From: a bacterium
GTDB taxonomy: Archaea > Nanoarchaeota > Nanoarchaeia > Woesearchaeales > UBA10216
NCBI GenBank assembly: GCA_024206195.1
Contig: JAAGZO010000886.1
Span: 16,360 to 80,359, forward strand
Direction: 5' to 3'
DNA: 64,000 nt
The position numbers and the translations under genes were made by a program. The notes beneath the pieces are model-generated. The model saw nothing but the letters and a program-made list of their open reading frames with translations. It had not been told where the DNA came from and did no database searches. Shown here piece by piece: positions 17,796 to 24,916 of the stretch. Within the stretch, counting starts at the first letter, position 1. Each line of letters starts with the position of its first letter.

Positions 17796-18362
17796 CTAAA
17801 TCAGCAAATTAAGAACCTTGGCTCCCATTGAAAGGAACATTATGAAATTAAAGATAAGGCTTGTTATGATGTAAAAAATTGACACGCTCTTCATTTCCAT
17901 GTCTCCAACTACAAAGTGGAAGCTCTGAGAAATAACAAGCTTAAAGATTGTTGCACCCATTCCAACAACAAGAATAGGAAGATGCGCGAAGTTGCCAACA
18001 AAAGCTCCAACCACACCCATTGCTATTGCGTATAGCCATGCGCTTAATCCAATGCTTTTTGCAATAATCTCAGATGCAAGCGCAGTGCTTATGCCAAAAA
18101 GGATGCCTATAACTGGGTTGTATGAAATACTAACCAGAACTGTGCAGAACGTTACCAGTTCTACTCCGATAAAAGGCATTCCAATCTTGGATCTGTATGC
18201 TGTTGAAAAGCTTGCAATAAAAAAAAGAACAACTAGCTGAATAGCTGCCAGTACGGTTTTTGCAAAGAAAATTGAAAGAAGCACGAAAAGCGCAATGAAG
18301 AGTAATGATAGGATCTTATTTGATGAATAGAACTTCTTAACCGTTCCAGTAAGGCGTTTCAT
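17796..18362 (-). CDS. Six-helix membrane protein, family shared with the genes at 20603 and 23750
   Basis: The 188-residue product is nearly all hydrophobic, with about six membrane helices. It shares with the proteins at 20603 and 23750 the pattern STxYR, then an E-L-V stretch, then YNPVIGILFGIS or equivalents. No family is recognised; the compact six-helix fold with a Gly-rich turn after helix 3 recalls ECF-type substrate-binding subunits, but no ATPase or T component is nearby. It lies 74 bases downstream of pyruvate kinase on the same strand. Confidence 0.7.
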   Translation of the reverse strand: MKRLTGTVKKFYSSNKILSLLFIALFVLLSIFFAKTVLAAIQLVVLFFIASFSTAYRSKIGMPFIGVELVTFCTVLVSISYNPVIGILFGISTALASEIIAKSIGLSAWLYAIAMGVVGAFVGNFAHLPILVVGMGATIFKLVISQSFHFVVGDMEMKSVSIFYIITSLIFNFIMFLSMGAKVLNLLI

Positions 18363-18436
18363 GGGTCTTTTCCAGAGTTAGCAAGCCAGACTTTTAGTTT
18401 ACCCCCTCCAAACAGCGGGGTTTCAAGTCAAGTATT

Positions 18437-19885
18437 TCAATCTTTTGTTCTTCTGGTCTTTCTTTCTAGTATTCGTTTGACAGACAGGATTTCAAACAGG
18501 TTGGTATAGCTTATGCCTGCCAGATGGTGACCTGATGTTAAGACCACTCTGTCCTTTTTGTTGATAAGCTTTTTTTGGTAGCATACTCTGACCAAATGGT
18601 GTACCATCTCGTAAAGGCTTTTAAACTGCTTCTTTTCAAGCGTGGGGAAGACTCCCCAGCTTATCTGCAGTTGCCTGACAACTTTGATGTTGTTGGTAAA
18701 AGCGAGTATCGGACACTGTGGCTTGTATCGTGAAACCTTTCGTGCAGTAAAGCCTGAAACTGTAGGTGCAATTATGGCATCTACATCCAGTATTTTTTGT
18801 GCAAATGCTGCAACTCTAGTGATAAAGGAGCTTATCACCATTTTTTCCATTTCTTTTGGTATTTTAAGAGACTTATCCATGTTATGCTTCACCAATGGAT
18901 CATATTCCTTTGCAATGGTGGCCATAATTCTTACTGATCCAACAGGGTATTTTCCAACGGTAGTTTCTCCGCTAAGCATGACTGCATCTGTGCCCTGAAT
19001 GATTGCCTGCGCAACATCATTTACTTCAGCTCTTGTCGGCTGGGCATTATCTTTCATGCTTTCAAGCATTTGTGTTGCAACAACAACAGGTTGTCCAAAG
19101 TGATTGCAGATGCGTATGATGTCAAACTGAAGCCTAGGTATCTTTTCCAGGGGCATCTCAACACCGAGATCACCCCGAGCAACCATTACACCATCAGACT
19201 CATCGATTATTTCTCTTATGTTTTTAACTGCAGAAGGATTCTCAATTTTTGATATTATCCTTATGCTGGATTTATGTTTTTTTAGGAGTTCTTTGAGTTT
19301 AATAACATCCTTGCTGTTCCTTACAAAAGAAGCAGCAATAAAATCAACATTGTTTTTTATACTAAAAAGGATGTCCTGTTTGTCTTTCTTTGAAAAAAAC
19401 GGAACCTCAACATGGTGACCGCGTATGGTCACTTTTCTGCTTGGAGTAATAATGCCGCTGTTAGCAATCCTGACAACAAGGCCGCTCTTGCGTTTTTTTA
19501 TTACCTTTAGTTCAATCAGGCCGTCATCCAGAAAAATAGTGGTGCCCCGGTCTACTTTGTAAATTGCAGGATAAGATACTGATATCCTCTTGTTGTCACC
19601 AATGACCTTTTTGCTTGTCAGCTCAAGCAGCTGGCCCTTAACCAGCTTTACAGAGTTTCCCTTTATTCCACCAGTTCTTATTTCAGGCCCCTTTGTATCA
19701 ACCATTATTGCTATTTCAGGGCTGACTTTGCGAATGTTTTTGATTACTTTCTTGAAATAACCATGATTGCCGTGTGAGAAATTAAGCCTCGCAATATTCA
19801 TGCCTTCTTTGTGCATTTTTTTTATAGTGGCTACACTGTCAGAAGAAGGTCCTATTGTTGCAATTATCTTTGTGAACTTTGTCAT
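18437..19885 (-). CDS. pyk: Pyruvate kinase
   Basis: Pyruvate kinase converts phosphoenolpyruvate and ADP to pyruvate and ATP. Motifs include KIIATIGPSS at the N-terminus, the substrate-binding NFSHG, MVDTKGPEIRTG, the signature IISKIENPSAV with the catalytic Lys, MVARGDLGVEMPLEKIP, and TQMLESM. The A domain (1-70 and 165-340), B domain (71-164) and C domain (350-480) are all present; 482 residues is full length. With the PFOR operon at 55.8-59.1 kb it supplies acetyl-CoA from glycolytic carbon. A TATA box (GTATTTAAGC on the minus strand, 19911-19920) overlaps the edge of a 13-base palindrome. Confidence 0.96.
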   Translation of the reverse strand: MTKFTKIIATIGPSSDSVATIKKMHKEGMNIARLNFSHGNHGYFKKVIKNIRKVSPEIAIMVDTKGPEIRTGGIKGNSVKLVKGQLLELTSKKVIGDNKRISVSYPAIYKVDRGTTIFLDDGLIELKVIKKRKSGLVVRIANSGIITPSRKVTIRGHHVEVPFFSKKDKQDILFSIKNNVDFIAASFVRNSKDVIKLKELLKKHKSSIRIISKIENPSAVKNIREIIDESDGVMVARGDLGVEMPLEKIPRLQFDIIRICNHFGQPVVVATQMLESMKDNAQPTRAEVNDVAQAIIQGTDAVMLSGETTVGKYPVGSVRIMATIAKEYDPLVKHNMDKSLKIPKEMEKMVISSFITRVAAFAQKILDVDAIIAPTVSGFTARKVSRYKPQCPILAFTNNIKVVRQLQISWGVFPTLEKKQFKSLYEMVHHLVRVCYQKKLINKKDRVVLTSGHHLAGISYTNLFEILSVKRILERKTRRTKD

Positions 19886-19900
19886 TTTAACTTTATTGAT

Positions 19901-19920
19901 AGCATACTATGCTTAAATAC
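19901..19920 (-). promoter_or_regulatory. pyk promoter with 13-base palindrome
   Basis: AGCATACTATGCT (19901-19913) is a perfect palindrome around one central base. It touches the minus-strand TATA box GTATTTAAGC (19911-19920) and lies between it and the pyk ATG at 19885. The position fits an operator that blocks the start of transcription. Confidence 0.45.
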
Positions 19921-19965
19921 TTTTCTAGAAAGTTTTATTAATAGGACTTGCTCAAAAAGTGGTAC

Positions 19966-20526
19966 ATGAAAGCGTGGCTTCATAAAATTGAGGTAATTGT
20001 AGACAAGCTTGTTCCATACATGCTTGTTTTGCTATTGTTTATCATAATTTTAGAACTTGGTTTTCATGATATAGCAGAGCACTACCATCTTTATCTTGAG
20101 ATTGGGGATGGTCTTGTTATTGGGGTTTTTGTTATTGATCTGATATTCAAGTACATACGAATAAGAAAGATATCTACATTCCTGAAAAAGTGCTGGCCAG
20201 ACATCATTGCAGTTTTCCCTTTCTTTCTTATGTTCAGAGCGCTTGAGGGAGTTATTGGGATTTTTTCAAGGACTGCTGGAGAGGGTGTCTCAACTGCGCA
20301 GAGCATGATTCATGAGGGCCTGGCAACTGAAAGAGAGGCAGCAAAGGTTATAGAGGGCATTGAAAAAGAAGGTGCAAGGGCTGGAAAGATAAGCAGAACA
20401 CAGAAGCTGTATCGTTTCATAAGGCCAATCCTGAGAGCCCCACGATTTCTGAAAGTACTGCCCTTTTTTGAGAGGCCAACAGGAGACCATCATTTGCATG
20501 AGTCTAAAAAGAAACGCAAAAAATAG
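19966..20526 (+). CDS. Voltage-sensor-like membrane protein without pore
   Basis: From the ATG at 19966 the product has 186 residues. Three helices at about 13-32, 46-63 and 76-92 resemble S1-S3 of ion-channel voltage sensors, including an S2-S3 turn of the form FVIDLIFKYIRIRKI. After a 50-residue polar helical insertion, residues about 146-166 carry Arg or Lys every third or fourth position (YRFIRPILRAPRFLKVLPFF), as in S4. There is no pore helix or selectivity filter. The tail is His/Lys-rich. A TTG at 19948 would add six residues; the TATA-like sequence near 19931-19938 favours the ATG. Function could be a proton channel, a phosphatase-free sensor or a channel remnant. Confidence 0.7.
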   Translation: MKAWLHKIEVIVDKLVPYMLVLLLFIIILELGFHDIAEHYHLYLEIGDGLVIGVFVIDLIFKYIRIRKISTFLKKCWPDIIAVFPFFLMFRALEGVIGIFSRTAGEGVSTAQSMIHEGLATEREAAKVIEGIEKEGARAGKISRTQKLYRFIRPILRAPRFLKVLPFFERPTGDHHLHESKKKRKK

Positions 20527-20602
20527 AATTTATATAAAAAAGCCTAATTTATATATGATTTAATAGAAACATTTATAGTTTCATATAGCTTACTATTCAC
20601 TA

Positions 20603-21184
20603 ATGCACCTAGATATGTCAAAGATAAAACTACCTGCTGAAGGAATAACAATCAGTAACAGCCTGAAGTATTTCATGGCAATACTGATTGTAATCTTAAT
20701 CCTTGATCTTTTGTTAGGTCCTAAACTGAAGTATCTCAGTGTAGTTCTTGTATTTATCATAATTGGGGCAGCATCAACATTCTACTATCGCTTTTTTGAG
20801 TGGCCTATAGGCTTTGAACTTGTGAAGCTTGTTACAATACTCAGTGTTGTTGCATATTCTCCAACAGTGGGGATCCTTGTTGGATTGATAAGCACAATAC
20901 TAGGAAGAATAATCTCTGGATCAATGAATCATAGAGCCCTGGTTTCATTGTTGGGCATAGTTGTTCTTGCAGTGCTTGCGAGCGTATTTTCATCTATGAT
21001 GGAAATAATGTGGCTTGGAATCTTTCTTGTAGTGTTGTATCAAATTATTGTAAGGCCGTTTAATGTTATAATGGGAGACAGTATACTTTATGCCAGTTTA
21101 AATGCCGGAACAAACATAATATTCAATGTTATACTATTCTCAAAGGTTGCACCTTATTTGCTCCCAATAATAACTGCATCATAA
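20603..21184 (+). CDS. Six-helix membrane protein, paralog of the gene at 23750
   Basis: This 193-residue membrane protein has a short amphipathic start and about six helices. It shares with the 23750 protein the segments LGPKLKYLSVV, ASTFYYRFFEWPIGFELVKL and VAYSPTVGILVGLIS in equivalent positions, so the two are clear paralogs; the 17796 protein is a more distant relative. The upstream gap is AT-rich with several TATA-like stretches (for example 20527-20536 and 20550-20558). The family is unknown to me. Confidence 0.7.
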   Translation: MHLDMSKIKLPAEGITISNSLKYFMAILIVILILDLLLGPKLKYLSVVLVFIIIGAASTFYYRFFEWPIGFELVKLVTILSVVAYSPTVGILVGLISTILGRIISGSMNHRALVSLLGIVVLAVLASVFSSMMEIMWLGIFLVVLYQIIVRPFNVIMGDSILYASLNAGTNIIFNVILFSKVAPYLLPIITAS

Positions 21185-21219
21185 AAAATTTTTTAAATAA
21201 AGGCATTTAAGGAACTATT

Positions 21220-21684
21220 ATGACTACAGATATATCCAAAAAATATGAAGTTCTTAAAAAGAAATACAAGCTACCTGACTTTGACTGGCTTGATCAAGAG
21301 TTCAACCTGGCTTCTATAGAAAAAGATAAGTTTCTTCTAAGGGATATACGGAGCAAGATAATAAGTGTAATTGACAATCTTTGCGATATCATAGGAAATG
21401 TTCTGCAGCCTGAGGGCAGCATCGCAGGGCTGTGCGAGAGCAGGGTCCTTGATGATGCAGGGAAAAACCAGGTTTTTTCTGCGTACAAGAAGCTGATGAG
21501 CATCAACAGAAAAGCTTTAGAGATATCAATAAGAAATGAAGAGAGCTCTGATGCAGAATTCATCAAAGAGGCATCTGATTTCTGGAAGAACTTCAAAGGA
21601 GAACTGATTCCAATAATAAAAAAGCTCCAGGATTCCTGGGAAAATGACACAGAACAAAACGACAAGTTGGGTTATCTGGGGTGA
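21220..21684 (+). CDS. Unknown helical protein (154 aa)
   Basis: The product is soluble and predicted mostly helical, with a conserved-looking core around residues 40-80 (IISVIDNLCDIIGNVLQPEG) and a charged C-terminus. No domain is recognised. Its stop lies four bases before the ATG of the FabD-like acyltransferase gene, which suggests one operon and perhaps an acyl-carrier or partner role, though no carrier-protein DSL motif is present. Confidence 0.65.
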   Translation: MTTDISKKYEVLKKKYKLPDFDWLDQEFNLASIEKDKFLLRDIRSKIISVIDNLCDIIGNVLQPEGSIAGLCESRVLDDAGKNQVFSAYKKLMSINRKALEISIRNEESSDAEFIKEASDFWKNFKGELIPIIKKLQDSWENDTEQNDKLGYLG

Positions 21685-21688
21685 ATAG

Positions 21689-22738
21689 ATGAGTATTTAT
21701 TTGGCATTCGGACCGCAGATACCTTTGGAAAACACAATGTATGATTCTTTTATAGATCCAGCGTCACCTACACATTCTATTGCTACGCAGGTGCTAAAAG
21801 AAGCAAAACCTGTACTGGGGTATGACCCTGTAGAAAAGGTAAGATGGGCTACAGAACAAGAACTTCAGAGCACAGTAAACATACAGCCGAATAACTTCAT
21901 AGTCAATGAAATCTGCCGCAGAGCATTTATGGAAAAGATACCTGAAGGGTCTATTTCAGGGGTATTTGGCCAGTCACTTGGCGAATACAACGGGCTTCTT
22001 GCAGCGGGGGTTAGTGATTTCCAGACAATGCTTGACTTGGTTAAGGCAAGGGCAAAAGCAATGGGCAAACATTTTTATGACAATGAAGGAAAAAGCGACT
22101 TTTGTTTGGGTATTATTTCTGGAATGTCTGAGGCAGGGACAAACGGACTGGAATGGATATGTCAAGAAACAGGAACATACATTTCAAATATTAATAGAAG
22201 CTTTGATGATACTGAAGAACAAAAGAACAATGTCATGACAATTGCAGGCACTAACCAGCGTGTTGCATGGACAATTGACCTTGCAAAAGCCAGAGGAGCA
22301 AGGAGAGTAAAACGCCTAGATGATTACAATATTGCATACCATGCCCCGATTGTCGAGATGCTGAGGGCTGCTGATGATTTTGGAAAGGCAGTTTCCAAGT
22401 TCTCCTTTGGAGACCCTACTATTCCTGTGTACAGGAATGTTGATGGTGATATTCACATACGTTCTGAAATGGAAAAAATACTGGTTGATCATCTGATAAA
22501 CTATGTGCTGCTTAGCTGCTATGAAACAGTAAGGCCTTACAATTTTCCTGATGGAACATCTTCTACAATAAAAAACAGAGGCATAATTCAAAGTATAGTA
22601 GACTTAGAAGACGATGTTGCCCAAATATTTGGCCTTGGCCGCGGAACAAACTCATTCACAAAATATTTTAAGCAAGAAGGCACAGATATTATCTTGGCAA
22701 ATTCTCCACAAACCCTGCAGAAGATATCACCTGAATAA
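21689..22738 (+). CDS. FabD-like acyltransferase
   Basis: The protein has the malonyl-CoA:ACP transacylase fold pattern. The nucleophile elbow GVFGQSLGEY holds Ser96 with Gln in place of the usual His before it. A later VMTIAGTNQ matches the FabD VxIAG segment, and AYHAPIVEML places the catalytic His at 218. Length, 349 residues, is slightly above bacterial FabD. Archaea build isoprenoid lipids, and no ketosynthase, acyl carrier protein or reductase is in the window, so the substrate is unclear; candidate roles are acylation of a small carrier, a sugar or a polyketide-like product. The 3' end overlaps the convergent truD gene by 12 bases. Confidence 0.75.
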   Translation: MSIYLAFGPQIPLENTMYDSFIDPASPTHSIATQVLKEAKPVLGYDPVEKVRWATEQELQSTVNIQPNNFIVNEICRRAFMEKIPEGSISGVFGQSLGEYNGLLAAGVSDFQTMLDLVKARAKAMGKHFYDNEGKSDFCLGIISGMSEAGTNGLEWICQETGTYISNINRSFDDTEEQKNNVMTIAGTNQRVAWTIDLAKARGARRVKRLDDYNIAYHAPIVEMLRAADDFGKAVSKFSFGDPTIPVYRNVDGDIHIRSEMEKILVDHLINYVLLSCYETVRPYNFPDGTSSTIKNRGIIQSIVDLEDDVAQIFGLGRGTNSFTKYFKQEGTDIILANSPQTLQKISPE

Positions 22739-23674
22739 TTCTTTCACAACGACTGTTGCATAGCTGCCTCTTGGTAAGAAGAATGAGACTGTGCACTGCT
22801 TCTTTCCTTTGTTGAGATCATCATCTTCGAGTTCTCCTATCTTGAGATCCTTTATGTCTGCAAAGAGGAATCTCTGGCCGCCTTCTGAGCTTAGCTCTGG
22901 AATGCTCTTAACAATAAAGCTTCTCATAGTAAGTCCTTCTTTCTTTAGAATCTTGTTGACTGTTTCTTCAATTTCTTTGTTGTTGAACTCTGTTGCAAAG
23001 CCAACAATAGGCAGCTCCATGTTTTTATTTCTGTTTTCAAAGTGCCTTGCTGTCTCATTCCATATCCTGCTCTGGATTGCATGAATGTAAAGCATAAGAA
23101 TCTTCTTTGGTATTGTGCGGAGCGCTCCTATGTAATCCGTTGGATGCTCTTTGAGATAGTTTGCAACTATTTCCTCGGTTTTTCCGTTTCCTTTGAGAAC
23201 AATCTCAACAGCCTTCTTGAAGTCATTGCATATTATTTCCTTGCCAATCCGGTCATTATTGCTGCTGAATCGCTGTGAATCAAAGTAATTTGTTATTTTG
23301 TCGATTCTTTTTGTCTTTTTTTCGATATTCCTTATTCTTATTGTGAACTTGTTGCCTTCAAGGTCGCCAAGCGAAATAGGAATATCACCAAATCCAAGAG
23401 TTTCAATAGAAATTTCCTTTAGCTTTACGCTATTTATTCTTCCAAGCACAGAAACAACCTGAGAGGTTATAGCATGCCTGTCTTTTGAGCCGGCATAACC
23501 AAACTTCTTTCTTTCTATCTTAAGATAGTTTGATAACAGATGAATCGCGTTCTCTGTTGTAAAATCCTTTTTTCTCAGAGTAAAGTATGTGAATCTTCCT
23601 GTTTTTCCCGGCTTAACAGAGCTGACTTCATCAACAATGAAATCTTCAGGGATGTGCTTTATTTTATAGGTCAT
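22727..23674 (-). CDS. truD: tRNA pseudouridine synthase D
   Basis: TruD makes pseudouridine at tRNA position 13. The signature GYAGSKDRHAITSQ contains the catalytic Asp. The N-terminal IPEDFIVDEV and the following FTLRKKDFTTENAI are also family motifs. At 315 residues it is shorter than many archaeal TruD proteins (about 400), mainly because the insertion domain between the two catalytic halves is reduced (about 165-215). It stands alone and converges with the acyltransferase gene. Confidence 0.92.
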   Translation of the reverse strand: MTYKIKHIPEDFIVDEVSSVKPGKTGRFTYFTLRKKDFTTENAIHLLSNYLKIERKKFGYAGSKDRHAITSQVVSVLGRINSVKLKEISIETLGFGDIPISLGDLEGNKFTIRIRNIEKKTKRIDKITNYFDSQRFSSNNDRIGKEIICNDFKKAVEIVLKGNGKTEEIVANYLKEHPTDYIGALRTIPKKILMLYIHAIQSRIWNETARHFENRNKNMELPIVGFATEFNNKEIEETVNKILKKEGLTMRSFIVKSIPELSSEGGQRFLFADIKDLKIGELEDDDLNKGKKQCTVSFFLPRGSYATVVVKELFR

Positions 23675-23716
23675 ATAGTGTGGTAAAAATGTCTTGTATT
23701 AAAGTCTTTTTGCAAA

Positions 23717-23725
23717 TCTTTATAA
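23717..23725 (+). promoter_or_regulatory. TATA box of the membrane-protein gene at 23750
   Basis: CTTTATAAA (23717-23725) lies about 29 bases before the ATG at 23750 in the short divergent gap to truD. Confidence 0.5.
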
Positions 23726-23749
23726 AAATGGTCAGAATATCCTTTTCAG

Positions 23750-24304
23750 ATGGAACTTGGAAAGCATGTTTTCAATAAGGTGCAGCTGCACTACAAGAAG
23801 ATACTTATTGCACTTGTGATACTACTTGTCATAAATCTTATTCTTGGTCCGAAATTCAAGTTTATTGTCCTGTTCATCATATTTACACTAATAGGTGCTT
23901 TTTCAACCTTTTACAAGAACTATCTTGAGGGGCCTATAAACTTTGAGCTTGTAAAGCTTGGTGCAATAATGATGACTGTTGCGTATAATCCTATTGCAGG
24001 GATATCTGTGGGCATTATTGCTTCTGTGATGGGCAAGATACTGACAGGCAAAGTAGATCAGACAATTATTATGTCAATTGTCGGCATAAGTGTTATTTGT
24101 GTTATAGCAGGATTCTTTCAAACGCCAGATATAGTTCTGCTTGGAATAGTTCTCACAATTGTATACTATGTGGTTATTTCACCATTTATTATAATGATGG
24201 GGGGCAGTGTATGGTATGGTGTCATATACATAGCAACAGATGTCATCTTTAATATTTTCATCTTCATGAGATTCGCTCCTTTTATATATGAAGCCATAAC
24301 ATAG
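23750..24304 (+). CDS. Six-helix membrane protein, paralog of the gene at 20603
   Basis: This 184-residue protein matches the 20603 product along its whole length: LGPKFKFIVLFIIF, ASTFYKN-like STFYKNYLEGPINFELVKL, and VAYNPIAGISVGIIAS. It has about six helices and no soluble domain. Three family members within 6.5 kb, none adjacent to another, suggests dispersal after duplication. The tRNA-Arg gene follows 46 bases downstream. Confidence 0.7.
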   Translation: MELGKHVFNKVQLHYKKILIALVILLVINLILGPKFKFIVLFIIFTLIGAFSTFYKNYLEGPINFELVKLGAIMMTVAYNPIAGISVGIIASVMGKILTGKVDQTIIMSIVGISVICVIAGFFQTPDIVLLGIVLTIVYYVVISPFIIMMGGSVWYGVIYIATDVIFNIFIFMRFAPFIYEAIT

Positions 24305-24315
24305 TGTTTTCGTAA

Positions 24316-24325
24316 CTTTTTTATA
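24316..24325 (+). promoter_or_regulatory. TATA box of tRNA-Arg(CCT)
   Basis: CTTTTTTATAT (24315-24325) lies about 26 bases before the tRNA 5' end at 24351, as expected for an archaeal tRNA promoter, and shows that the gene has its own promoter. Confidence 0.55.
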
Positions 24326-24370
24326 TCAAATCTATTAATTTTAGTCTCATGAGCCTGTAGCGCAGCCTGG

Positions 24371-24389
24371 AGGCCTTTTGGTCGGGTAA
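24371..24389 (+). other. D-loop tRNA intron (19-20 bases)
   Basis: A four-pair helix GCCT (24365-24368) with GGGT (24384-24387) is flanked by three-base bulges GGA (24369-24371) and AAA (24388-24390), and an inner stem GGCC/GGTC closes a TTTT loop (24376-24379). Cutting after the second base of each bulge gives 24371-24389 as intron. A one-base shift (24371-24390) is also possible. Confidence 0.75.
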
Positions 24390-24430
24390 ACAGCGCGAAA
24401 GCCTCCTAAGCTTTAGGTCCCGGGTTCGAA

Positions 24431-24462
24431 CAGATTTTTGCGAAAGGCAATATTATCGAAAG
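24431..24462 (+). other. T-loop tRNA intron (32 bases, position 59/60)
   Basis: The four-pair helix TTCG (24425-24428) with CGAA (24457-24460) lies between three-base bulges AAC (24429-24431) and AGT (24461-24463), with the T-stem as the outer helix. Cutting after the second base of each bulge restores the T-loop TTCGAAT exactly. The inner stem is irregular, ending in GC/GC around GAAAG. Confidence 0.88.
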
Positions 24463-24493
24463 TCCCGGCAGGCTCGTTTCAGAAAAAACAAAA

Positions 24494-24913
24494 ATGAAAT
24501 CAAAAAAAACAAAACAAGGATATGTAATAAGGCTTGAAAGCGGTGAGCGTGTAATGGACAGCATAACCACCTTTTGTCTAACAAATGGTATAGAAGGTGG
24601 GTATTTTTGGGGTATAGGTGAGGCAAGTGAGGCAGAGCTAATGCACTATTGTCATACGACAAAGAAATACTCATCAAAAAGAATTGTTGCGCCATTGGAG
24701 ATAGCTTCACTCACTGGAAATGTTTCTGTGATGGATGGTGAGTGGGTAGTGCACGCACATGGTGTAGTTGCTGATGTAACCATGCAGGCATTTGCAGGTC
24801 ATCTAAAGGAAGCCATTGTTTCGACGTCTTGTGAGATAGTCCTTGTGAGAATTGAAGATACAATAAGAAGAATCCACGACGAAAAGTTAAACCTTAACTT
24901 GTTGGATGTATAA
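24494..24913 (+). CDS. PPC-domain (DUF296) DNA-binding-like protein
   Basis: The 139-residue protein is one PPC/DUF296 domain, a trimeric fold found alone in prokaryotes and fused to AT-hooks in plants. Typical features are the N-terminal GYVIRLESGE, the Gly-rich GGYFWGIGEASEAEL, the ligand-site His residues in WVVHAHGVVAD and the final EIVLVRI strand. The prokaryotic role is uncertain; the conserved His cluster may bind metal. It starts 18 bases after the tRNA-Arg gene, so a joint transcript from the tRNA promoter is likely, and the flippase-like gene follows after three bases. Confidence 0.88.
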   Translation: MKSKKTKQGYVIRLESGERVMDSITTFCLTNGIEGGYFWGIGEASEAELMHYCHTTKKYSSKRIVAPLEIASLTGNVSVMDGEWVVHAHGVVADVTMQAFAGHLKEAIVSTSCEIVLVRIEDTIRRIHDEKLNLNLLDV

Positions 24914-24916
24914 AAC

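Larger units (their letters stand above)
24351..24476 (+). tRNA. tRNA-Arg (anticodon CCT) interrupted by two introns
   Basis: The gene spans 126 bases but reduces to a normal cloverleaf of 74-75 bases. Acceptor GAGCCTG pairs with CAGGCTC; D-stem GCGC/GCGC; anticodon stem AAAGC/GCTTT encloses CTCCTAA (anticodon CCT, reading AGG); T-stem CCGGG/CCCGG; discriminator G. About 19-20 extra bases sit in the D-loop and 32 in the T-loop, and both junctions form bulge-helix-bulge motifs cut by the archaeal splicing endonuclease. After removal the D-loop has G18G19 and the T-loop reads TTCGAAT, both canonical. The anticodon loop itself carries no intron. Confidence 0.93.

Noticed and set aside
18395..18420. 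CCCC/GGGG hairpin between pyk and the following membrane gene as a terminator
   Set aside because: The stem is short, the loop is about ten bases and no T-tract follows on the transcribed strand, so termination is not supported.
24351..24476. Reading tRNA-Arg as a decayed pseudogene
   Set aside because: All stems pair perfectly and both insertions have matching bulge-helix-bulge junctions, which random decay would not produce. A TATA box is also in place.
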